Assembly: GCA_015680685.1 (NCBI GenBank)
Contig: MNCI01003473.1
Coordinates: 126,432 to 190,431 of the forward strand
Origin: Gnetum montanum
Lineage: Eukaryota > Streptophyta > Gnetopsida > Gnetales > Gnetaceae
DNA: 64,000 nucleotides
Reading direction: 5' to 3'
Positions 53,689 to 62,873 of the stretch are shown here, piece after piece. The position numbers were made by a program, and so were the translations under genes. The notes under the pieces were generated by a model that searched no databases, was not told the DNA's origin, and was given only the letters and a program-made list of their open reading frames with translations. Positions within the stretch are counted from its first letter, which is position 1. The number at the start of each line of letters is the position of its first letter.

Positions 53689-56470
53689 TCATGTGGTTCT
53701 TGGTGGTGGTGGCTCCTCTATGGGTTGCTTTCCCTTATCCTGTGCTCCAGGTTTTGGGATGTGATGTCATTAAAGTAGTGCCTAGAGTTTCTCCTCTTCA
53801 GTTCTATGATCCTATGCCATCCATGCTAATGTTCCAATGTTAGATGGAGTTAGCACCTCCCATTGGCATGTTAGTTGCAGAAACATTTTGTTTACCTTGA
53901 TGTACTAGGCCGCAACAATCGTTGCTCTTGCTTGTAGGCTCTGGCTAAAATCTATAAGCTGTCAAGCCAAGTTTGTTGCAACATATTTTAATCCTTGGTA
54001 GCTTGCTTTAACCACCTCCAATTCAGAATTTATGACTTCCAGCTCCTGCAATGTTTTCTTGTGTTCTGCAAATTCTGCTTCATACTTGGCATAGGTGGTA
54101 GCTACCTACTTCTCAAGCTCTATCCTTGGGCACCTGGCTATCAACATGGCTAGATTGGCATACCATAGATTTTCCAATTCCATGTTCTCTATAAGACCTT
54201 GAATATGCAATTCTCAACTCTTAAGTTCCACCTGGTGGAAAAATGCATATGTGTCCAATATGGCCCTCCAATTAGTGTGTGGAGCACTAAAAGCATTGAT
54301 GTGGGACTTGGCCATATGGATTTCCTTTTTGATGATTTTTTTGTACATTCCCACTTGGTCTTGGAAATTGCTCTTTTAACTTTTCATGTCGCTTGGCTTC
54401 GTTTTTCCATGCGCTTATTTCGATGGTCGTCTTTTGATGGATGGCACATACCTACTCCATTAAGAGGGTTCAATTCTCCTTGGCCAAACAGTTCATGTCC
54501 TAGTTAACTTTAACTAGCTATTCTTGTAGTGGCTATAAATGTTCTTCGAGAACATTCTTTTGTTTTTCCACAGAGATCAACTGAAGATTGTCAGCAACAA
54601 GTTGTTTATTTTCTTCTTGTAAGGCCTTGAGTGCCTTGGCATGCACGTAAGTTTGCTCTTGTGCCATGGAGGCATTCCAGTTGGCCTTCTCTTTTTCCTC
54701 TGCCACCTTTTTATTTTTTGCCAGCAATTTGTTGAGTTGATCAGTCCTAAAGGTGTCCAACTGGTCTGCGGGAATGAATTGAGAGGGATCCCGCTGTGCT
54801 GCTTGTAGGGTTACAAGCCTTTCTTGTAGTCTTGCAACTTTTGCTTCTGCGTGCTTGGCCCTTATTTCTATCATGACTAGCTTTTGTTTGGTGGAGATGA
54901 GGTCTGATTGTGCTGCTATAACATCCTATGGGATATCAAATAAGAACATCATTACCTATCCTATTTGCAGTAATCGATCAAGCACATCCTCATGCTTTGT
55001 AGGAGTCATTGAGGGACCAGCCAGAGTTTGAGCATCTTGTGCTCCTATGAAATCTATCAGTGACACAATAGGAATGTTAAAAGATTCCTTGATATGGTCT
55101 ATGACCACCTCTGTGGCTCCCGTTATGTCCTAGTGCTACATGACCACCACTGTGGCTCCTTCACCAGTCTCCAGTTGCACCTAAAATTATGCATCATTCC
55201 TTGAAATCTATTGCAACCAATGAATCTCCTCTCCTCTTTTCTAAATGGAAACCTCAACCCTTGCATGATCTATATAGACAGTGGGTCATACAGTACCATT
55301 GATGACAAAAAAGAGATTTGCATCATCACGACTTTCCCAACTGACTGTCTTAGCAATGGCCCTGAGATGGCTCATCAATGGTCGATAGTCCTATGGCGGT
55401 GGTGGTTGTTGATCTCGCTGGCTCATGCTAGGCCTTGCTTCTTGCTGTTGATTGGGTCCTGTGCTTGGAGGTTGGCTAGGCCTTGCAAGTTAAGTTGCAG
55501 TGGGTCTCACCATTTGTGCTTGCTCTTGATCTGGCCCCAACATCTCACCAGCAATCTTTCTTGCAGTTGGTGGCTTTAGTAGTTCAATGTATGAAGCATT
55601 TTGGGCTTTCCTAAGGACATCATTAGTGTATCCTCAAATACCAACATGCTTGCATAGCTTCCTGATGAGACAAGGAAAGGGAAATGCAAACTTCCATGTC
55701 TTATGTTCTTCAAACCACCTTAAGATCTCCATGAAATATAGATGAGGCAGGTTAGCATTAACCCTTCCCATCAATATCACACATTCTCTTGCTGCATATG
55801 TTGAAATTTTGTTTAACCCTTTTGTAGGGAAGGTATGATAAGTTTCAATTTTAAAGTAGATTTTCTCTTCCAATGTCAACTCTCCATAGGTCTTATCTTC
55901 TTTACCATATGCCCTGTCTAACCAAACCTGTCACACATCAACATTCGAGCGAGTGGACAGATGAGAAACCTTTGGCCCTATATTTGGAAGGTTTAACACT
56001 TCCGAAATGGCTTGGACGGAGAAATCAATAGACACACCACAAATGTTAACTATGGTGCCTTCTTCTTTATTTTTCCAGAATTAGTATGTTTCTTCTAAGT
56101 ACCAGGTACCACTTTTGAAGAGGATAGGCCATAATGGAGACCCCTTGAGGTGGTCCCTAACGACCTTAGGAGAAAATTCCATGAAAGGTCCAAAGTTCAA
56201 TTCCATGATGACTACAACTGATGTGGACCTTTCACGGATGGCTTGGACACATTTTGGGGGCAATGTGAGGTGTTGTTCCTGTTTAGGTACTACAGTAACT
56301 CCTTCTGCCTGTCTCGATTGTACAGTGGCATGACCTTCTTCTTGATGGATACTAAATGAGTGTTCCTCCTGCTCTGTGTGTTGTTCAGTAGGCATCTATT
56401 CTTTACCTCTCCTGGGTTGCTTAAACACACCTTGAGAGGGTTCTTCATGTTGTCTATGCTTTGGGGCCAT
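53689..56470 (-). pseudogene. Accessory ORF of element B (globular domain plus coiled coil)
   Basis: Start at 56470 (MAPKHRQHEEPSQGVFKQPR), matching the accessory start in element A. The region is about 930 codons in several broken frames. First part: VVIMELNFGPFMEFSPKVVR, NICGVSIDFSVQAISEVLNL, HTFPTKGLNKISTYAARECV and ILRWFEEHKTWKFAFPFPCL, which resembles the putative plant transposon protein domain of plant retroelement ORFs. Second part (54874-54533): a clear coiled coil, EAKVARLQERLVTLQAAQRD and ALKALQEENKQLVADNLQLI. It ends KGKQPIEEPPPPRTT at 53689, also kept in element A. Role unknown; it fills the place that an envelope-like ORF has in Athila elements. Possible expression from a spliced mRNA is discussed under the acceptor site. 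Confidence 0.65.
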
Positions 56471-56530
56471 TTGCAATCACATAGGGCCAAGCATTAGTAA
56501 GGTTGTTTACCCAAGTTAAGTTATTCCTTA
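56471..56530 (-). promoter_or_regulatory. Splice-acceptor-like site before the accessory ORF of element B
   Basis: On the minus strand CCTTACTAATGCTTGG ... TGTGATTGCAA lies directly before ATG at 56470. The element A equivalent is CCTTACTAAC ... TGTGATTATAG then ATG. In B the final AG has become AA, a G-to-A change that would destroy the site. Confidence 0.5.
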
Positions 56531-56935
56531 CTTCTTGCCTTAATGAGTTTGTTTTAATTCCATGTGATTTTAAAGTTAGGAACTTTTATGGAAATGTCCC
56601 CAAAATATTTTTATATTTGGTCCACTTTGCTTAGGTGGTTTCAAAGTTTAATTTTCCGGTATAGGTAAGGAGATATAATTGTTTGTGGCATGTGTTTATT
56701 ATTATTTTTATAGCTAATTACCCTTGATTGTGTCCTTTGGGTGATGACGAATTTCAAAAAATTGGTATGCAAATTTGGAGTAGGTTTAGACAGAATGAAA
56801 ATTGGAGCACTAGCAAGTGAGTTATGGTTAGTGAAGCAAGATGTCTGTAATCGTAAGTTATAGAAGGAAATTTGAAAAACTTCCCTTGTGTGAACAGTTG
56901 CAAATGATGTTGATAGGTGTGGGGGGCCCATATAT

Positions 56936-57390
56936 ATATAGGTTGGAACCTATAATGCACTTGGAATGGACTTGGTCCTAATTTTTGAGCAACAGGTTAA
57001 TGACACATTAATCATGCCTTACACTAAGGATTCATTATGGCTTGAGTCAGTTACCTCATGTTCCAATCTCTGCAATCCCTTCTACAATTCACCTCATCTC
57101 ATTGTTCACGAATTTGTGACTTGTATCTTGTGTAGCATTGAATTCATACCTCATCACGATGGTATCTACATGTGTGTGTTTTGTGGAACAGGTGTGGATT
57201 ACATTTATCCTTCTAGTGCCTACGGACATTTTAAGGTATGGTTACACAAGGGCATTATAGGTTGGAACCTGCTTTGGGGAGGATCCACTTGCGACCCTGG
57301 CCATTATATAGGACCCTTGCCTATATATAGGTTGGAACCTATAATGCCCTTGCCTATATATAGGACCCTGGACATTCCTTCTTAGTCCAT
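56936..57390 (+). repeat. Inverted segment in element B with a zinc-ribbon-like ORF
   Basis: 56966-57300 on the plus strand matches 60720-61060 of element A on the plus strand, although B is a minus-strand element; flanking sequence of B keeps minus orientation. The segment is bounded by TATATATAGGTTGGAACCTA (56936-56955 and 57324-57343), a near-palindrome. The plus-strand ORF 56966-57385 (139 codons, open) reads NDTLIMPYTKDSLWLESVTS and CILCSIEFIPHHDGIYMCVF then CG, a C-x2-C-x13-C-x2-C pattern. Not recognised as a known family. Confidence 0.6.
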
Positions 57391-57732
57391 CATTCTTCAC
57401 TCTGGGCATGATAACATAAGGTTACTTTAAGTTTAATGATTAAGAATATCATTGTACCAAGGGTAGAACCCCTATATAATAGAATGTTGTGGGCTCACTG
57501 TTCAAATAATTAGTCACCTGAGACTTGATAGCATAAAACAACACCTCAACCAATGAGTCACATGAGTGTTTTATTCATAGATGATATTACTCACAAAAAG
57601 ATAAAAAGATAAAAAGAAAATAAGTTGAAAAGTGAAAAATTGAAAAACAAAAAAAATTTAAAATTAAAGAAAATGAAAAATATTTATTAATCCTTCTTGT
57701 TATTAGAATGGGGGGTATCCTCCATAACTAAA
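57391..57732 (-). other. Post-gag noncoding region of element B
   Basis: AT-rich. 57450-57620 matches 52210-52380 of element A in reverse complement. No coding. Confidence 0.6.
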
Positions 57733-59581
57733 CTATTGAGCATGGATAGGATTAATAAATGAAGAATTGGGATCCTTGCATGTTGAATGTATTGGGATCC
57801 AGTCATATTTACCCCATTGGGGTTCACACACTTGATTAGAGTTGACATAGTGGGGCCAGTTATAAGATGTGGTTAATTTATAAGGAGTTGACCCACTATG
57901 GTACTTGTGATTGTAAGATGGTATGCAAGGATCGACCTGTCTCCCCATGTGGCTATATTCATTGGGCCACATGGCTATTGGAGTATTGAGTGATGGCCTT
58001 GATAAGGTAACATGAGGCATTAGGTTTGAATAGGAAGATGCACCATAGTGTTGGACTTGTGTTGGGTTGGAAGGTGCAATGGGCTCAGAAGTGGGTTGTC
58101 CCTTCTTACGGTCACGTCTAAAGAAGGGGTGTCTCCAATGTTGAGGAGAGTTCCCACTGCTGTTGTTAGCAAAAGCACAAGTAATATTTTTGGGTTGTTG
58201 CTATGGTGCAAACCCTTCTGAAACACTTGGTGGCGATGTAGAAGGAGGTGAAGGATGAGAATGTTGAAATTGAGATGATGTGTAAGGTATCCAAGGTGGT
58301 GGTTGTGTTGGAGAGGACATGGGTTGATAGTATTGAGGAGAATGATAATGATGTTGTGAGATAGAGGATGTTGAACCAGTTGGAGAAATAGGATGTTGGA
58401 CTTGATAAGAACTTAGATTTGGATGGTATGAAGGGTGTAACCAGTTTGAGGGGGGCCTCCCCCACAACTGGGATTGTTGCCACTGTGATCAAACATAGTA
58501 TATTTGTACAAATTCTAGGTGCAACAATCTTCTCCAATGCTCATGCAAATGTGACAAGATTGGGCATTGGCCCTTGGGGTGATCATACAAGCAAACATTA
58601 CATTGATACATATGATTGACATTTAAGTTCTTATTCTCTTCTACCTTTCTTTTCGATTGTCTAAGGGTATTTTGTCTTGCATCTTGGTTCATCATAACTC
58701 TACCTCCAATAATGTTGGCATATTCTCCACATTTTTTATGCATCCATTCCATCATCTTATTGATCTTTGCCTTAATTTCATCCAATGATTATAGTATTGG
58801 CAAAGATTGTTTCACCTCCTTGAGGTGAGTTGATTTCTCCTCTTCTTGCTTATGGACCTTTGTTAAGTTGAGATTCTGGTCCCGTTGGGATTTTTCAACA
58901 TTCTCCCATCTAGCCATTTCTCCTTCTTCTTTTGCTACCTGCTTGATAAGCTCTTGGATTTGATGGGTTCATAGCTCATATATTTGACCTTGGGCATACA
59001 TCCCTAGGGTCTCCATTGTTTCATTACGAAGCCCATCTATGATATGGTACATTAGCCTCTCCTCGGAGAACTCATGGCATGGGCAGTTTTTTAACAATGC
59101 ATAATACCTTTGTAAGGCCATGTCTAAGGGTTCATGTTGTGCTTGTTTCCACTCTTGGATTTGTCTCCTCAAGGCTGACACTCTTACATAGGTTTGATAT
59201 CTTTCGTTGAAGAGCTCTACCATTGTTGGCCAATGTCAGATTGATTTTGGTTTTAAGAAACTATACCATACTTTTGCTTGGCCAACAAGTGTCATAGGAA
59301 AGAGCTTAATTTTTTGCCACCCATTATCAATGTTTTTCCATGCACAGGCATTGTAGAAGGCTTGTAAATATTGTTGTGGGTCTAAATCGTAGCCTCCTAA
59401 AAACTTGGGAAAGTTGTTTAAATCAAGCTTGGGTAGACGGCTTTCCTTGCGATGCCTACAGGATATTCGAACAGCCTCTTGTATTTGTGTTAGGCTTGTA
59501 GTGGCTAGTAGGGGTTCATCGTCACTTGGTAGGTTATGCATTCATGAGTTGGGATGATGTTGTCTTCATTTATGTTCATAG
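57733..59581 (-). pseudogene. gag of element B
   Basis: Better preserved than in A. SRLPKLDLNNFPKFLGGYDL, WQKIKLFPMTLVGQAKVWYS, MVELFNERYQTYVRVSALRR, QRYYALLKNCPCHEFSEERL (gag core). KINKMMEWMHKKCGEYANII then CNVCLYDHPKGQCPILSHLH, an intact C-x2-C-x3-H-x4-C knuckle. Pro/Ser-rich C-terminus in several frames to 57733. The N-terminal about 40 residues and the primer site are lost in the gap at 59582. Confidence 0.85.
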
Positions 59582-59619
59582 NNNNNNNNNNNNNNNNNNN
59601 NNNNNNNNNNNNNNNNNNN
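59582..59619. other. Assembly gap (38 Ns) at the 5' LTR / gag boundary of element B
   Basis: By comparison with element A (49965-50219) about 250 bp should lie here, including the end of the LTR, the primer site and the gag start. The N count is therefore nominal. Confidence 0.95.
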
Positions 59620-60501
59620 AGTGGCGAGGTACCCCTACACTCAACCATATGAATACGAGCGTTTCACGTATGATCCGGTCAAACTCTATAGATAGGCTAG
59701 TTGTGGTATCTAGATAGTTACTTGTTGATCGTAGTTCACTGTCTTCCCACTTGGACTAGTATTTTCTTTGTCACGTATGGTTTAGTCCAGAGTGAGATGT
59801 ATGATGTGTTCCTAAACTAATGCTACTCCTGAAGACGATGGAAAATAATCTTAGCTAAGCTAGGAGGAAAAGGGAGAGAGGGAGCTATACTAAGAGGAAA
59901 TAGGAAGAGAGAGTCTAAGCTAGCCTAAGTGCGATGAGCATCCGTTCCTTAATCATCCATACACATCTTGGACCTTGTGCATGACTACCACTAGTATTAC
60001 CAAATGCAGATCTTAGGTACACTACTGGGTTACCAAGTAGTCACACTTAAATGCTCTTGATTAAGTCATACTCATTCCACGTTAAGGAGTTTAGGGTGGA
60101 GAGATATTAACTATGAAAGAAATAAATAACAATAACAATTCAATAATTAAACTAAGTGAATATTGCAATGATGAAGTAATCTTGATCTTTATTTTCGGTC
60201 ATATTCATGTCCAAGTATGTCACACTTGAATAAATGATGTCATACAATTACAATCATCACACTGTAGGCATGCACTGAGAGAAAGGGTTGAGAGGAAAAA
60301 CTGATAAAAAGATCTTATACTAAACTGACTCCCTAAAAAAATTGTCTAGAAAAGAAGACTCCCTTCCCATGTGCCTTCTTGTGTATTTATAGGCTCACAC
60401 AGGAACCACAATATCACATATTCGATATCGTTGTTGGATGTGATATCGCATACCCAATATCACGTATCTGATATCACAACCTAATGAATCATGATTCATC
60501 T
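59620..60501 (-). mobile_element. 5' LTR of element B
   Basis: Minus strand, from GATTCATC at 60493-60500 down to the gap. Reversed TATA box GTATTTATAG at 60383-60392. GATATC-type repeats at 60413-60478. The outermost base at 60501 is T where the 3' LTR has A. Followed by target copy TGCAC (60502-60506). Confidence 0.88.
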
Positions 60502-60506
60502 TGCAC

Positions 60507-61373
60507 CCATGCCTGAAGGTAGGCTTCTTTGGATTATGCATAAAAAGAAAAGAGTGTGCCAAAGTAGCCAGACAAAAAGAAATGAAAAGGTGAAGACAAA
60601 TGTGCCACAAAGAAATTCCAAATTACTCCTCCCTTGAATGAAATGCCAAGTGATTGTATGCCTTGCTATCATGATGCTCTTATGGTTGTCCATCATTGGA
60701 TGAAACAATGCAATGTCATTGACCAGAGGAATGGACTTGGTCTTGATTTTGAAGCAATAGGCTAATGACACATTAATCATCCCCTACACTTAGGATTCAT
60801 CATATCCTGGGCTAGTTATCTCATGTCCCAATCTCCACAATCCCTTCTACAATTCATCCCATCTCATTGTTCATGCATTTGTGACCTGTGTCTTATGTAG
60901 CATTGAATTCATACCTCATAATGGTATCTACATGTGTGTGTTTTGTGGAACTAGTGTGGATTACATTTAACCCTTCTAGTGCCTACAAACATTTTAAGGT
61001 GTGGTTACGCAAGGGAATTATAGATTAGAACCTGCTTTGGGGAGGACCCACTTGCGTGACTTTTGTAATTTATACTTGTTGCACACCACCACATCATTTT
61101 ATACCCTCCGAGTACTTCATTGCCAAATCTATTCTTTCCTTTGTTACCATTTTATCAAACGTTCCTCAAAACCATTACATGTCCTTTTATGTGTCACCTA
61201 AACAAATTAGGTTCAACATTAAACTTTTAGGGCAACTTCCTTGAAAAAAATTTCTAACTCTAAAATCACACTGAGTAAAGAATTCAACATTTATTAAAGG
61301 TAATGAGTAAGGTATGGAATAATTGAACTTCTTTCAATAACCTTACTAACAATTGATCTTTGTGTGATTATAG
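60507..61373 (+). other. 3' internal region of element A after nested insertion
   Basis: Begins CCATGCCTGAAGGTAGG, sharing a 16-mer with the 3' region of element K. 60720-61060 carries the zinc-ribbon-like ORF in sense with A, broken by a TAG and a one-base insertion, running on into the frame at 61056-61244 (CTPPHHFIPSEYFIAKSILS). 61300-61373 is intron-like: GTAATG ... CCTTACTAAC ... TTATAG ending at the accessory ATG. Confidence 0.6.
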
Positions 61374-61811
61374 ATGACCCATAAAAGAGGACAACAAGGA
61401 AAACCTTCTCAAGGTGTAATTAAATGCCTAGGGGGAGGCAGAGGCCAAGGACCTCATGTAGAACATGCAAAGTAGAAGGCACAATCATTCAACATCCATC
61501 AAGGAGCTCGTATCACTGCACAATTTGGCCAAGAAAAAGGTGGAGAGGTCAGGGCCCAAGCCTATGAAGAGGAGCAACGACTATTTGCAACATGGCATGT
61601 CAAGGCCAATCAAGTGTTCCCACAGCTACCATGTCCATGGGAGGTGCCAACTCCATCAAACATTGGAGCATCAACATGTATAGCATAGGACCCTTGAATC
61701 GAAGAGGAAAAACTCTAGGCAGTCCTTCAGATCCATCAAATTCCAAAACCTAGAGCACAAGATAAGGGGAAGCGACCCATGGAGGAACCACCACCACCTA
61801 GAACTACATGA
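61374..61811 (+). pseudogene. Accessory ORF of element A, internally deleted
   Basis: Start MTHKRGQQGKPSQGVIK aligns with the accessory start of element B. The end NQVFPQLPCPWEVPTPSNIG ... KGKRPMEEPPPPRTT aligns with the end of that ORF. About 2.3 kb between, including the globular domain and most of the coiled coil, is missing. Stops at 61472 and later. Confidence 0.65.
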
Positions 61812-62000
61812 GTTCCAACAAAAGTTTATCTATTTTTAATTCTGTGTCTATGTCCCAATTTTTTTGTATTCATCTCTCCATTGTGGCATGAATAAATTCC
61901 TAGTCAGTCGATAATCCCATACCTATGCACTATGTAATCAATTGGGCTTGTTCTCATTTTTTTTGACTCAAGGACAAGTTTTCATTTAGTCGTGGGGGTA
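61812..62000 (+). other. 3' UTR and polypurine tract of element A
   Basis: Noncoding. Ends CGTGGGGGTA (61991-62000) directly before the LTR; the tract matches those of B and K. Confidence 0.75.
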
Positions 62001-62873
62001 TGATGAACCATGATTTGTTAGGCTTCGATATTGGACCCGTGATATCGGATCCCCAATATCAAGTACGTGATATCACGGCCTAGCCAATGATATCATATAC
62101 ACGATATTGTAACTCCTGTGTAAGCCTATAAATACACATTTGGACGGATAGGAAGGGTGAGTTAGAGTCAGTAAGTGTAAGTGTAGAGTCTTTTTATTCA
62201 TTTTTAGTTCATCTCAACTCTTTCCCCAGTGCATGCCTGCAGTGTGATGATTGTAATTGTATGGAACCTTTATTCGAGTGTGACTTGGACATGCACATGA
62301 CCAGCAATAAAGATCGAAATTACTTCATCATTGTAGAATTCATTTAGTTTTAATTGCTTACTATTATTGTTATTTATTGTTTTCCTAATTAATATTTCTT
62401 ACCCTTCATTCACTATCCTTATTATTAGACGTGAAATGAGTATGACTTAATCACAAGCATTTCAGTGTGACTACTTGGTAACCCAGTAGCGTATTTAGGA
62501 GCACTCAAGTAATACATGCTTGGTAATCCCAGAAGTAGTACATGAGGTCCAAGATGTGTACGAATGATTAAGGATGGATGCTCATTGCACTTATGCTAGC
62601 TTAGATTCTCTTAACTCATTTCCTCTTAGCTTAAAACAAAGTTATTTTCCATTGTCTCTAGGAGTAGCACTAGTTTAGGACCACATCATACACCTCACAT
62701 TGGAATAAACCATACGTGACAAAGCAAATACTAGTGAAGTGGAAAGAAAACGAACTATGATCAACATGTAACTATCTAGATACCACAAATAGCCCGTCTA
62801 CGGAGTTCAACCGGATCGTGCATGAACACTCATATTCATATGGTTGAGTGTAGGAGTACCTCGCCACTCATCA
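62001..62873 (+). mobile_element. 3' LTR of element A
   Basis: TGATGAACCATG to CGCCACTCATCA, 873 bp. Contains GATATC-type repeats, TATA box, TACTTGGTAACCCAGTAGCG and the tail GGTTGAGTGTAGGAGTACC. The flanking five bases after it are CTCAT; the matching left flank was lost with the 5' LTR. Confidence 0.9.
62028..62135 (+). promoter_or_regulatory. LTR promoter with GATATC repeats and TATA box (element A)
   Basis: CGATATTGG, GTGATATCGG, CAATATCAA, GTGATATCAC, ATGATATCAT and ACGATATTG lie in 80 bp, then CTATAAATAC at 62126-62135. Confidence 0.65.

Larger units (their letters stand above)
52603..60501 (-). mobile_element. Nested Athila-like element B (gag plus accessory ORF, no pol)
   Basis: Complete insertion with 5-bp target duplication TGCAC at 52598-52602 and 60502-60506. 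Both LTRs are present (52603-53497 and 59620-60501), about 90% alike by eye, so the insertion is old but younger than A. Internal parts from right to left: gap over the primer site, gag, a flipped segment, accessory ORF, polypurine tract. Pol is absent, so it must have used enzymes from another element. Confidence 0.9.
49577..62873 (+). mobile_element. Athila-like gag-only element A, host of nested element B
   Basis: 5' LTR remnant (49577-49968), primer site, gag (50099-51985), post-gag region to 52602, then element B (52603-60501), then the rest of A: 60507-62000 and a complete 3' LTR (62001-62873). No protease, RT, RNase H or integrase remains, so it is non-autonomous. Sequence on both sides of B lines up with one element once B and one copy of TGCAC are removed. 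Confidence 0.85.
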
